64,000 nucleotides of DNA from Jidongwangia harbinensis (GCF_020216025.1 NZ_JAIWNC010000001.1:186001-250000), one strand, 5' to 3'. Shown: positions 15,556-26,049, numbered from the stretch's first letter. Numbers and translations are program-made. The notes: generated by a model not told the origin, from the letters alone.

Positions 15556-16968
15556 GTGTCCACGACCACGGTCCACCCGGCGCGAGCCGTCTCCCCGGTC
15601 CGTCTCGGCAGACGGTCCGTCGGCGCTCTCGGCACCCTGGCACTCGCCCTCGGCACGCTGCAGTCGGTGGTGGAGCCCGCGCTCCCGCTGCTGCAACGCG
15701 AGCTGGGGGTGAGCCCCGCCGACGGGGCTCTGATCACCACCGCGCTCCTCATCACCGGCGCGGTCCTCACCCCGGTGGCCGGCAAACTCGGCGACCGCTA
15801 CGGCGGCAAGCGGGTACTGCTCTGGCTGATGGCCGTGGTCTCGGCCGGCGGCCTGCTGGCCGGCGTCGCACCGAACCTGCCGGTCCTGCTGGCCGGTCAG
15901 GTCCTGCAGGGCGTCATGGTCGGCGCGCTGCCGCTCTCCTTCATCCTGGTACGCCGGCATCTCTCGGCCGGCGAGTCGCAGGCCGCCATCGGCGTGGTCC
16001 TCGCCCTGTTCACCGGCGGCGGCATCATCGGGATGCTGGTCGCCGGGCCGATCGCGCACGGACTCTCCTGGCAGTGGATCTTCGCGCTGCCGACGATCGC
16101 GATCGTCGGCGCGACGGTGGCCGTGGCCCGGTGGATGCCGGACGATCCGCCGGCGCCCTCCGGCGACCGGATCGACTGGCCCGGCGTGGCCCTGCTCGGC
16201 ACCACGCTGCTCGCGCTCGTTCTCGGGCTGCTCACGGTGACCGGCGGCGGCCTGCCGTGGTACGCGGTCGGCGCCGTCGTGCTGGTCGTGGCCGCCCTCG
16301 GCACCGGATGGGTCGTCGTGGAACGCCGCGCCGCCGCGCCGATGGTCGACCTGCGGATGCTGGCGAGGCCGGCGGTGCGGGGCGCGATCGTGCTCACCTT
16401 CGTCATGTCCATCACGTTCGGGATGGTGGTCATCCTGATCCCGCAGATGTTCGCGGTGTCGGCCGACGGCTACGGCTTCGGGCTCAGCACCACCGACATC
16501 GGACTGCTCCTGCTGCCCGGCGCGATCGCCGGAGCGGTGAGCGATTCGGTCGGCGGGTTCGCGGCGCGGCGTTTCGGTGCGCGTGCCGTGGTCGTCGTGG
16601 GCATCGTGGTCACGGCGGTCACGCTGGTCGCCCTGGCGGCGGTGCACGACGCCGCATGGCAGCTCGCCGTCGCGAAGGTGCTGACCGCGTTCGCCGCGGG
16701 CGCCGGCACCACGGCGCTGCTCGCCGGCACCGCGTCCGCCGTCGAGGCCACGGACACCGGCATCGCCACCAGCCTGCTCGTGGTGACCCGGCTGTTCGGC
16801 GTCATCCTGGGCGCCCAGGCCACCGGCACGATCCTCGTCGCCGGAGCCGACGGGGCCACCGGCCTGCCGACCGAGTCGGCCTTCGTCACCGGGTTCGTCG
16901 CCGCCGGTGTCGTCACCGCCCTGTCGCTGGTCGCCGTCCGCCTCACCCGGAACGGAGCCCGGGCATGA
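15556..16968 (+). CDS. MFS drug-efflux transporter (DHA2-like, about 14 TM)
   Basis: GTG at 15556, 5 bases after GGAG, gives 470 aa. The protein has many membrane helices and the MFS motif-A loop GKLGDRYGGKRVLL. Motif-C-like LVAGPIAHGLSWQWIFALP follows in TM5. The length and helix count fit the 14-TM DHA2 drug:H+ antiporter group. It acts in the cytoplasmic membrane to export a hydrophobic compound. Its stop overlaps the ATG of the FAD monooxygenase remnant, an export-plus-modification pairing common in resistance loci. Confidence 0.86.
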   Translation: MSTTTVHPARAVSPVRLGRRSVGALGTLALALGTLQSVVEPALPLLQRELGVSPADGALITTALLITGAVLTPVAGKLGDRYGGKRVLLWLMAVVSAGGLLAGVAPNLPVLLAGQVLQGVMVGALPLSFILVRRHLSAGESQAAIGVVLALFTGGGIIGMLVAGPIAHGLSWQWIFALPTIAIVGATVAVARWMPDDPPAPSGDRIDWPGVALLGTTLLALVLGLLTVTGGGLPWYAVGAVVLVVAALGTGWVVVERRAAAPMVDLRMLARPAVRGAIVLTFVMSITFGMVVILIPQMFAVSADGYGFGLSTTDIGLLLLPGAIAGAVSDSVGGFAARRFGARAVVVVGIVVTAVTLVALAAVHDAAWQLAVAKVLTAFAAGAGTTALLAGTASAVEATDTGIATSLLVVTRLFGVILGAQATGTILVAGADGATGLPTESAFVTGFVAAGVVTALSLVAVRLTRNGARA

Positions 16969-18003
16969 GGACGTCCACGAAGCGCACCGTGCTGGTCTCC
17001 GGCGCCGGCATCGCCGGGCTCGCGGCGGCGTACTGGCTGCACCGGTCCGGGTTCGCGGTCACGGTGGTGGAGAAGGCGGATGCGCCGCGCGACGGCGGTT
17101 ACCCGATCGACGTGCGGGGCACCGCGATCGAGGTGGTCCGGCGGATGGGTCGAGCTGATCTCGCTGGCTCCGCATACCGTCGCCGGCAGCGTCCAGGGGC
17201 AGGATCTGGAGGTACGCCGCGGCGACCTGACCGCCGTCCTCCACGAGCTGGTCCGCGACGACGCGGAACTGATCTTCGGCACCTGGATCGACTCCGTGGA
17301 GCAGTCCGGGCACGGGGCCGACTTCACCATGCCGAACACGTTCGGTCTCTCCCGCGAACTGGTGTTGTGGAACACCCCGGGGCGGGCCGCGGCCCTCTAC
17401 GCCGTCGGGGACGACGACGAGCTGCACGCCTTCCTGAACTTCCACCGGCCGGAACCGCCGGGGGCGCTCCTCCGGGACCCCGACGCCCAGCGTGACCTGG
17501 TCGCCTCGGTCTACTCGGACGCGGGATGGGAGGTGCCCGGCATCGTCGCGGCCATGCGCGACGCCGACGACCTGTTCTGTGACACCGCCGGTCAGATCCG
17601 CATGCCACGCTGGTCCGCCGGCCGGGTCGCGCTGGTCGGCGACGCCGCCTACGCGCCGTCGTTCCTGACCGGACAGGGCTCGAGCCTTGCCCTGGTCGGC
17701 GCCTACCTGCTCGCCGACGCCCTGGCCGGGGACGGCGACCACACCGCGGCCCTGGCCGCCTACGACCGTGGCCTGCGGCCGTTCGTGGCCATGAACCAGG
17801 CGCTGGTCGGCACCGGGGCGGCCACGCTGTTCCCCACCACGGCGGACGACCTGGCCCGGCGCAACGCCCGGCTGCGCGACCTCGCCGCCCTGCCCTCCGC
17901 GACCGCGCGACCGGCCCACTCGGCCCTGGTACTGCCGGAACCTACCGCGCCTCCGGCCCACCTTCGGGGGGCGTACGGACCAGACCGGTCCGGTAGGCGA
18001 TGA
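16965..18003 (+). pseudogene. FAD-dependent aromatic monooxygenase, broken by a frameshifting deletion
   Basis: The start at 16965 overlaps the MFS stop (ATGA) and encodes the FAD-binding GxGxxG (VSGAGIAGLAAAYWL) and VVEKADAPRDGGYPIDVRG. This frame then diverges from the family near 17145-17155, and homology resumes one frame over with SLAPHTVAGSVQGQDLEVRRGDL. About 30 expected residues before SLAPHT are missing, consistent with a deletion. A second family segment, the VVGADGLHS region, is missing between HGADF and TMPNTFGLS, apparently an in-frame loss. The second FAD motif GDAAYAPSFLTGQGSSLAL is intact. The family is PHBH/TetX-like hydroxylases. The remnant spans about 346 codons against roughly 390 usual. 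Its 3' end overlaps the convergent response regulator by 62 bases. Confidence 0.72.
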
Positions 18004-18631
18004 CCACCAGTTGTGCCCGATCACGGGCGTCCAGCTTGGTCATGGCGCGCTGCACGTGGGCGCGGACGGTGAACGGGCTGAGAAACATCCGCTCCGCGAT
18101 CTCCTGATTGGACAGTCCGGTCGCCACCAGCGCCACCACTTCGCGTTCGCGCACGGTCAGCACGTCGAGCCGACCGGGCTGCGCGGGCGGGGTCTCGTCC
18201 GGGGTGGCCAGGAACCGGGCGATCAGGGACCGGGTCGCCGCCGGGGACAGCAGCGTGTCTCCGGCGGCGATCGTGCGCACGGCGTCCAGCAGGTCGCCGG
18301 CGCCGATGCCCTTGCCGATGAAGCCGCCGGCTCCGGCGCGCAGCGCCTGCGCGACGTACTCATCGGTCTCGTAGGTGGTGAGGATCAGGATGCGGGTGCT
18401 GCGCAGGTCCGGGTCCGCGCAGATCTGCGAGGTGGCGGTGAGACCGTCCGTCTCGGGCATGCGGATGTCCATCACCACCACGTCCGGGCGCAGCTCCCGG
18501 GTCAGCCGCACCGCGTCGCCGCCGTCGACGGCCTCACCGACCACGGTGATGTCGTCGGCGCTCTCCAGCAGCAGCCGGAAGGCCTCGCGCAGCAGAGCCT
18601 GGTCGTCGGCGAGCAGCACGCGCAGCGTCAC
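17942..18631 (-). CDS. NarL/FixJ-family response regulator
   Basis: GTG at 18631 (VTLRVLLADDQ) gives 229 aa. The receiver has the acidic pocket ADDQ, the phospho-acceptor in VVVMDIRMPETDG, the switch Thr in ILILTTYETDE and a Lys in FIGKGIG. The LuxR HTH is LTVREREVVALVATGLSNQEIAERMFLSPFTVRAHVQRAMTKL. The GTGA overlap with the upstream kinase shows translational coupling. A secreted xylanase lies upstream on the same strand, so the system may govern carbohydrate use or envelope stress; this is inference. Confidence 0.92.
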   Translation of the reverse strand: MTLRVLLADDQALLREAFRLLLESADDITVVGEAVDGGDAVRLTRELRPDVVVMDIRMPETDGLTATSQICADPDLRSTRILILTTYETDEYVAQALRAGAGGFIGKGIGAGDLLDAVRTIAAGDTLLSPAATRSLIARFLATPDETPPAQPGRLDVLTVREREVVALVATGLSNQEIAERMFLSPFTVRAHVQRAMTKLDARDRAQLVVIAYRTGLVRTPPEGGPEAR

Positions 18632-19905
18632 GGTGCGCCACCCGGCCGGTCGGTGCGCTCCATGGTCTCCTTCGTGGGCTGGAGGGGCAGCTGGGCGCGG
18701 ACGCGGAAGCCGCCACCCGGGTGCCGGCCCGCGGTGAGGTCCCCGCCGACCGCGGTGGCACGTTCCCGCATCCCGATCAGACCGTAGCCGGGCGGCCGGT
18801 GCCGCGCGGTCCGGGTGTCCGTTCCGTCGTCGGCCACGGTGACCGTCAGGCGATCGGGCGCCCAGGCGAGGCGGACGTCGGCGCTGCCCGTGCCGGCGTG
18901 CTTGGTCACGTTGGTCAGGGCCTCCTGGACGATGCGGTAGGCGGTCAGATCCACCCCGGGCGGGATCGGCCTGGCCGTGCCCTCCCGGTGCACCGCGACC
19001 TCCAGGCCCGCGCGGCGGAACGAGTCGAGGAGCGCGGGCAGTTGCGACAGTCCGGGCGCCGGCTCGCCGGGTCCGGTCGCGTCCCCGGCCTGACGCAGCA
19101 GACCGACCGTCGCCCGCAGTTCGTCGAGCGCCTGGCCGGTGGTCTCGACGAGTTCGCCCAGACTCTTGCGGGTCTGCTCGGGGCGGATGTCGAACAGGTG
19201 GGCGGCGACCGTGGCCTGCGCATTGGCCAGGGTGATCAGGTGGGCCACGAGGTCGTGCAGTTCCCGGGCGATGCGCACCCGTTCGTCGGCCACTCGGCGG
19301 CGGGCCTCGTCGTCCCGGTCCTGTTCGGCCCGCCGGGCCCGTTCCTCCACCACCGCCAGGTAGGCCCGCCGGTTCCGCACCGAGTGTCCGAGCACGCCGG
19401 CCACCAGCGGGAACGCCGCCACCACCCCCATCCGGCTGAGGTCCTGCCAGGAGTGTTCCGCCCACGGCGGGGTGGACGCGACCAGCAGCGCCGCCGAGGT
19501 CAGCAGCACCGCGCTCGCCGCCCGCCGGTCGGTGCGGGCGGTGAGCGCGTAGCAGTACGCGGCGACCACGGTGGGCGCCGCGATGAGCGGGCTCAGCAGC
19601 AGACCCAGCGGCGACGCCAGCACGCCGACGACGGCCGTGGCGAGCAGGACGGCCAGCGGCGCCCGGTGCCGCGCCGGCAGCAGGCCGCAGGACACGACCG
19701 CGACGACGTACCCGGCGGCGGTCGGCGGCGCCAGCGTGCCGTCGGACTGCACCAGGCCGCCGAACAGGCACACCGCGAACGCCGTCGCCGTGACCGCGGC
19801 CTCCCGTTGCCACCGGCCGCGTGGTCGTGGGCCTCCGCCGCCGTCCGTGCCGGACGGCTCGATGTCGGCCGCCGGCGAGCGGCGGAGGCCGGGGGGTGGC
19901 TGCAC
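18628..19905 (-). CDS. DesK/NarX-type sensor histidine kinase
   Basis: Membrane helices lie in the N-terminal 180 residues. The HisKA_3 dimerisation box is VADERVRIARELHDLVAHLITLANAQA, with the phospho-His in ELHD. The HATPase_c domain has YRIVQEALTNVTKHAG, VADDGTD and GYGLIGMRERATAVGG. The start is uncertain. GTG 19905 (VQPPPGLRR, GAGG upstream) gives 425 aa; GTG 20010 would overlap the xylanase stop and add low-complexity sequence. It is coupled to the response regulator by a GTGA overlap. The signal is unknown. Confidence 0.87.
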   Translation of the reverse strand: MQPPPGLRRSPAADIEPSGTDGGGGPRPRGRWQREAAVTATAFAVCLFGGLVQSDGTLAPPTAAGYVVAVVSCGLLPARHRAPLAVLLATAVVGVLASPLGLLLSPLIAAPTVVAAYCYALTARTDRRAASAVLLTSAALLVASTPPWAEHSWQDLSRMGVVAAFPLVAGVLGHSVRNRRAYLAVVEERARRAEQDRDDEARRRVADERVRIARELHDLVAHLITLANAQATVAAHLFDIRPEQTRKSLGELVETTGQALDELRATVGLLRQAGDATGPGEPAPGLSQLPALLDSFRRAGLEVAVHREGTARPIPPGVDLTAYRIVQEALTNVTKHAGTGSADVRLAWAPDRLTVTVADDGTDTRTARHRPPGYGLIGMRERATAVGGDLTAGRHPGGGFRVRAQLPLQPTKETMERTDRPGGAP

Positions 19906-19994
19906 GGGATGAATCGTCCTCGAGGTCTGCGTCGACGGTGCCCGTCCCACGATAGGGGGCGGGCTCCACGCGACCCGCGCACCGCGTCGACGGG

Positions 19995-21497
<1,503 letters not shown>

Positions 21498-21576
21498 TCA
21501 CGGGCATTGATGAAAGGCAATGTGCAGCGATTATTTGTGCGACGACTTCGCTTATCGGCGAGCGATCGGACGGGAG

Positions 21577-21595
21577 CCGCGTAACACTTTTTCCC
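21577..21595 (-). promoter_or_regulatory. Conserved element upstream of the xylanase (21447-21790 intergenic)
   Basis: The minus strand reads GGGAAAAAGTGTTACGCGG, ending about 130 bases before the xylanase ATG. Almost the same word occurs at 25760-25775 before the CE3-like esterase, in the same orientation to its gene. The rest of the 344-base gap holds the AT-richer xylanase promoter region with a GAGGAGGAAA ribosome-binding site, and the unmarked leader of the P450 operon. No gene is seen in it. Confidence 0.5.
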
Positions 21596-21790
21596 GCCGT
21601 TTTCACATGGTGTCCGGCGGGACAATTCGAATGCCCGGGCCGTCGTCCCGGTACCCGCCGAGGTAGGCGCTGGGGTGTATCTCGGTTGCCCGACCGGGCA
21701 GTACCCGGAGGGGCGATCGCCCCACCCGGTCGACGGCGCGGCCCGGGACCGGTTCGATGGACCGGTGGAGGAACCGCGACCGGTGGACAG

Positions 21791-23107
21791 ATGAGGCGGA
21801 CCCCGGCCCGGATGTCGGCGAGGAAGGCGTTCAGCGCGTTCCGTACCGATCCGCTGGGCCTCTTCACCCAGGTCGCCGCCGCGCCCGACGGAGTCGCCGT
21901 CACCGGCGTACTCGGCCGGGAGCTGACCTTCATCACCCATCCGGACCACGTGGCGCGGGTGCTGCGGGACAACCACCGCAACTACACGAAGGACGCTCCG
22001 GTGTACCGGGCCGCCCGCCCGTTCCTCGGTTCCGGCCTCACCGTGTCGCCCGGCGGGGACGACTGGCTGCGGCGCCGGCGCCTGGTGCAACCCGCGTTCG
22101 GACCGCAGAGCCTGGCGATCGCCACCCGGATCACCGAGGAATGCCTGGGCGACCTCGCCGACCGCTGGGCCGCGACGGCGGAACGGTCGGGCACGGTCGA
22201 CGCGTCCGCCGAGATGTCCACCCTGTCGATGCGCCTGGCCTGCCGCACGCTGTTCGGCACCGAACTGACCGACGAGACCGCGGCGGTCGCGGCCGATCTG
22301 CGGGTGGTGTGCGACTTCGTGGTCCGGTACCTGGCCCGGCCGTTCCCGCCGCTGTTCGTGCCGACCGCCGCCAACCGCCGCTTCCACGCCGCCATGCGCC
22401 GGGTCCGTGCCGCGATCGCCGCCCTGGTCGCCCGGCCCAGCACGGAACTGATCGCGCGCCTGGTCGCCGACGCCGAGTCCGGCGGATCCACCCGGGAGCA
22501 GGTGGCCGACGAACTGCTCGGCCTCTTCTTCGCCGGGCACGAGACGCTCGGGCACACCCTCGCGTGGTGCTGGCAGTTGCTGGCCACCCACCCGGACCAG
22601 GCGGCCGCGCTGCGTACCGAGATCGACACCGTCGCCGGCGGGCGGGCGCCCACCGTGGCGGACCTGCCGGCGCTGGCACACACCCGCCGGGTCGTCGAGG
22701 AGGCCATGCGGCTCTATCCGGTGGTATGGATCATGATGCGCCGGGCGGTGGCGGACGACACCGTCGGCGGCTACCCCGTCGCGGCCGGGTCGTGGCTCGC
22801 CTGGAGCCCGTACGTCGGTAACCGGCACCCGGACGTCTGGCCACGGCCGGACGACTTCTGGCCCGGGCGTTTCACCGAGGAGCACGGCCGGGGCACCGCG
22901 TACCGACGCCATTCGCTGGCGCCGTTCGGACTGGGACCCCGGGCCTGCCCGGGATCCAGCCTCGCCATGACCCAGGCCTGCCTGACCGTCGCCACGCTGG
23001 CCCGGCGCTGCCGGGTGACGCCGGTGCCGGACGGACCGGTGCGCCCCGACCCGTCGATCACGCTGCGCCCGGCCGGTCCCCTGCCGTTGCGCCTCGCCGC
23101 CGGGTGA
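21791..23107 (+). CDS. Cytochrome P450 (first gene of apocarotenoid-type operon)
   Basis: ATG at 21791 gives 438 aa; an ATG at 21812 is possible. The I-helix oxygen-activation motif is FFAGHETLGHTL, the K-helix ExxR is EEAMRLYP, and the heme loop is FGLGPRACPG with Cys386. The PxxFxPxRF region (RPDDFWPGRF) and FLGSGLTVSPGGDDWLRRRRLVQPAF resemble the CYP4/CYP97/CYP120-like branch, which includes enzymes acting on fatty acids and carotenoids or retinoids. The stop overlaps the GTG of the carotenoid oxygenase gene. Reductase partners are not encoded nearby. Confidence 0.9.
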   Translation: MRRTPARMSARKAFSAFRTDPLGLFTQVAAAPDGVAVTGVLGRELTFITHPDHVARVLRDNHRNYTKDAPVYRAARPFLGSGLTVSPGGDDWLRRRRLVQPAFGPQSLAIATRITEECLGDLADRWAATAERSGTVDASAEMSTLSMRLACRTLFGTELTDETAAVAADLRVVCDFVVRYLARPFPPLFVPTAANRRFHAAMRRVRAAIAALVARPSTELIARLVADAESGGSTREQVADELLGLFFAGHETLGHTLAWCWQLLATHPDQAAALRTEIDTVAGGRAPTVADLPALAHTRRVVEEAMRLYPVVWIMMRRAVADDTVGGYPVAAGSWLAWSPYVGNRHPDVWPRPDDFWPGRFTEEHGRGTAYRRHSLAPFGLGPRACPGSSLAMTQACLTVATLARRCRVTPVPDGPVRPDPSITLRPAGPLPLRLAAG

Positions 23108-24447
23108 GCCGGTACCTGACGGGCGCGTTCGCGCCGGTGCCCCGCGAGCACACCGAGCACACGCTGCCGGTGACCGGTCACCTGCCGCCCGAGCTGGACG
23201 GCCTGTTCACCCAGATCGGCCCGGCGCCGGCCGGCCGGCCCCGCCGGGCACTGGACGGTACGTACCCGTGGTTCATGCAGGACGGCCTGGTCTGCGGGGT
23301 CCGGCTGCGGCACGGGCGCGCCCTCTGGTTCCGCAACCGGTGGATCCGATCCCGCCGCGCGGCACGAGCCCTCGGCGAGCCGCCGGCGCCCGGGCCACGG
23401 CACCTCCCGATCGACACGGTCAACACCAACGTCGTCGCCCACCACGGACTGCTGCTCGCGCTGGTCGAGTCGGGCTGCCTGCCGGTGCAGCTCTCCGAGA
23501 CCCTGGAAACCGTGCGGTACACCGATTTCGACGGTCAGCTCCGCCGTGGCTTCACCGCCCACCCGAAGGTCGATCCGGCCACCGGCGAGCTGCACGCGCT
23601 GGTCTACTCGCCGTTGCGCCGCTGGGCGGAATACCTGGTGGTGTCCGCGGACGGCCGGGTGACCCGCAGCGACCGGATACCCCTCGGGGGCCGGCCGCTC
23701 GTGCACGACATCGCGCTCACCCCGTACTCCCTGGTGTTCCTGGATCTGCCGGTCCGCTTCGACGTGCGGCGGGCGGCAGCCCGCGCGTTCCCCTACCGTT
23801 GGCATGGCCGGCACCGCTCCCGGATCGGTGTGCTGCCCCGGGCCGGCGGACCGGTGCGCTGGCTGGCCATCGAGCCGGGCTTCGTCTACCACCTGGTCGG
23901 CGCGGAGGAGACCGCGGACGGCACACTGACCGTGCGCGGACTGCGGTACGACCGGCTCTTCGACGACCCGGCCGGCGACCCCCTCGGCCGGCCGGCGACG
24001 CTGTGGGAGTGGCGGGCCGAGGCGGGCGCCGACCACGCCGTGGCCCGCCCGCTGGACGACCGCCCGCACGAGTTGCCCCGGGCCGATCCGCGCCGCCAGG
24101 GCCAACCGCTCCGCTACTACTACGCGGTCGCGCAGGACGCGACCTCCGACCGGTCCGGCCTGCTGCGGTTCGATCTGCGGCACGGCCGGGGCGAGGTGCA
24201 CGAGCTGGGTGCCGGGACCCTCTCGGGCGAACCCGTGTTCGTGCCGCGGGCCGCGCGGGGGCCGGAGGCCGACGGGTGGCTGCTGCACCTGCAGACGGAC
24301 CTCGCCTCGGACGCCAGCGCCCTCGTCGTGCGGGAGGCGGCCGACCTGGCCGGACCGCCGGTGGCGGTCGTGCCGTTGCCGGTACGGGTCCCGGTCGGCG
24401 CGCACAGCAGCTGGATCCGGGCCGACGAATGGCGGGCGATGACGTGA
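23104..24447 (+). CDS. Carotenoid cleavage oxygenase (RPE65/CCD family)
   Basis: GTG 23104 overlaps the P450 stop (GTGA); 447 aa. The family start is seen (TGAFAPVPREH, GHLPPELDGLFTQIGP). The four iron-binding histidines can be assigned: His153 in FTAHPKVD, His201 in PLVHDIALT, His263 in FVYHLVGAE and His434 in VGAHSSW. The enzyme would use non-heme iron(II) and O2 to cleave a conjugated double bond in a carotenoid, apocarotenoid or stilbene-like substrate. It is flanked by two P450 genes with coupled translation, so the cleavage product is probably oxidised further. No carotenoid biosynthesis genes lie in the window. Confidence 0.9.
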   Translation: MSRYLTGAFAPVPREHTEHTLPVTGHLPPELDGLFTQIGPAPAGRPRRALDGTYPWFMQDGLVCGVRLRHGRALWFRNRWIRSRRAARALGEPPAPGPRHLPIDTVNTNVVAHHGLLLALVESGCLPVQLSETLETVRYTDFDGQLRRGFTAHPKVDPATGELHALVYSPLRRWAEYLVVSADGRVTRSDRIPLGGRPLVHDIALTPYSLVFLDLPVRFDVRRAAARAFPYRWHGRHRSRIGVLPRAGGPVRWLAIEPGFVYHLVGAEETADGTLTVRGLRYDRLFDDPAGDPLGRPATLWEWRAEAGADHAVARPLDDRPHELPRADPRRQGQPLRYYYAVAQDATSDRSGLLRFDLRHGRGEVHELGAGTLSGEPVFVPRAARGPEADGWLLHLQTDLASDASALVVREAADLAGPPVAVVPLPVRVPVGAHSSWIRADEWRAMT

Positions 24448-25709
24448 GCACCTTCGGCACCTTCGTACGGCTGACCCGGGGCGTGCAACGGCGCCGCTGG
24501 AGCCTTGCCGCCGACGGCTATCTGCACGGTGACCCGGACGCCCGGCTGCACGTGGCGCCGTGGCGCAACGACCCCTATCCGCTGTACGAGGAGCTGCGTG
24601 ACCGGGGCCGGCTGTCCCGCACCCGGTCGGGCATGTGGGTCAGCGTGGACCACGAGGTGTGCCGGGACGTGTTGCGGGACCGGCGGTTCGGCGTCCAACC
24701 GGACCGGCTGACCGTGGACGAGTCGTTGCGCGACGACTTCGAGACGTCGTTCCTCGGCATGGACCCGCCGGACCACACCCGGTTGCGCCGGGCGGTACAG
24801 ACCGACCTCGGACCGCGGGCGGTGGCCGGCTACCGGCCGCTGATCGAACGTACCGTCGACCGGTTGCTCGACGACGCCGAGCGGGCCGGGCGCTTCGACC
24901 TGATGACCGCGGTGGCCGGGCCGCTGCCGCTGGCGGTGATGGCGGCGATCCTGGGCATCCCGGCGGACCAGCACCGGGCCTTCCACCGCCACGCGGCGGT
25001 GCTCGGCGGAGCCATCGACGGGGTCCGGTCGATGACGCAGGCGGCCCGGCTGCGTACCGCCACCCAGGCCCTGGACCGGATGTTCACCGGCCTGTTCGCG
25101 CTGCGCCGCCGCGACCCCGCCGACGACCTCATCAGCCGCCTGGTCACCGACGGCGCCGGCGAGGTCCGCGACGACGAGTTGCTGCCGCTGTGCAACCTGC
25201 TGCTGGTGGCCGGTTACGAGACCACCACCAACCTGATCGGCAACGCGGTACACGCCCTGCTCCGCAACGCCGGGCCGTGGGCGGCACTGACCGCGGACCC
25301 GGCCGGAGCCGGCGCGGCCGTCGAGGAGACGCTCCGCTTCGACCCGCCGGTCCAGCGGGCCGGACGGGTGGCGCGGGAGGACGTCGAGCTCGGCGGCCAC
25401 CGGGTGCGGGCCGGCGAGTACGTGGTCACCCTGATCGGCGGCGCCAACCGGGATCCGGCGGCCTTCCTGGATCCCGGGCGCTTCGATCCGGCCCGTCCCG
25501 CCACCACCGCCCACCTGGCCTTCGGCGGCGGCATCCACTACTGCGTGGGTCACCCGCTGGCCCGGCTGGAAGCGACCGTCGCCGTCCGGCGGCTCGCCGA
25601 ACGGCTCCCCGGGCTCCGGATCGGCGGGCGGGTACGCCGGCGCGCCTCCGGCATGATCCGCGGACTGACCCGTCTTCCGCTGCGGGCGACCGGGCCGCAA
25701 CCGGCCTGA
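24444..25709 (+). CDS. Cytochrome P450 (third gene of apocarotenoid-type operon)
   Basis: GTG 24444 overlaps the oxygenase stop (GTGA) and gives 421 aa; an in-frame ATG at 24429 would add five residues. It is a typical bacterial class I P450. The I-helix is LLVAGYETTTNLIGN, ExxR is EETLRFDPP, and the heme loop is LAFGGGIHYCVGHPLARLE with Cys367. PVQRAGRVAREDVELGG and FDPARP match CYP105/107-type enzymes. It is unlike the first P450 of the operon, so the two probably act at different sites. A GC-rich hairpin follows the stop. Confidence 0.92.
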   Translation: MSTFGTFVRLTRGVQRRRWSLAADGYLHGDPDARLHVAPWRNDPYPLYEELRDRGRLSRTRSGMWVSVDHEVCRDVLRDRRFGVQPDRLTVDESLRDDFETSFLGMDPPDHTRLRRAVQTDLGPRAVAGYRPLIERTVDRLLDDAERAGRFDLMTAVAGPLPLAVMAAILGIPADQHRAFHRHAAVLGGAIDGVRSMTQAARLRTATQALDRMFTGLFALRRRDPADDLISRLVTDGAGEVRDDELLPLCNLLLVAGYETTTNLIGNAVHALLRNAGPWAALTADPAGAGAAVEETLRFDPPVQRAGRVAREDVELGGHRVRAGEYVVTLIGGANRDPAAFLDPGRFDPARPATTAHLAFGGGIHYCVGHPLARLEATVAVRRLAERLPGLRIGGRVRRRASGMIRGLTRLPLRATGPQPA

Positions 25710-25710
25710 C

Positions 25711-25730
25711 CCCCGGCGAAACGCCCGGGG
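25711..25730 (+). terminator. Hairpin terminator after the P450-CCO-P450 operon
   Basis: CCCCGGCG and a matching CGCCCGGGG arm enclose a short A-rich loop, starting 2 bases after the stop. It marks the end of the operon. Confidence 0.6.
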
Positions 25731-25759
25731 ATCACCCCGATAAATGAGCGAACGTCGCT

Positions 25760-25775
25760 GGAAAAGTGTTACGCG
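25760..25775 (+). promoter_or_regulatory. Conserved element upstream of the CE3-like esterase operon
   Basis: GGAAAAGTGTTACGCG, matching the element before the xylanase apart from one A. It lies 274 bases before the esterase ATG in a 340-base gap (25710-26049) that is clearly AT-richer than its surroundings. That gap also holds a terminator, a LacI-type palindrome and a GGAG ribosome-binding site; no gene is seen in it. Confidence 0.5.
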
Positions 25776-25874
25776 CGGCATAACCGAACGGTCGGCGATC
25801 GATCACCGAGAATGCTCGAACGAATTTTCATACTTGAATGTCTTGATACGTTCTGGCAACCTTGTGAATCGCAA

Positions 25875-25888
25875 TGTTAGCGCTCACA
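25875..25888. promoter_or_regulatory. LacI-family operator-like palindrome
   Basis: TGTTAGC-GCTCACA differs by one base from a perfect TGTTAGCGCTAACA palindrome with a central CG. Sites of this form are typical targets of LacI/GalR-family regulators before actinobacterial glycosidase genes. No LacI gene lies in the window, so the regulator would act in trans. Confidence 0.55.
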
Positions 25889-26049
25889 CTTTCGTCCGGA
25901 CCGGTACCGCCCGGCCGCCGTCGCCGCATATCGCGGGCCAGCAGACCCGCCATACCCGCGCCTCGCACGGCGGCCCGGGGGACGCGGTCCCGACCCCGCC
26001 GGCACCGCTGCGGTTGCCGCGATCCGGCGGAACGCCGAAAGGAGCATGG

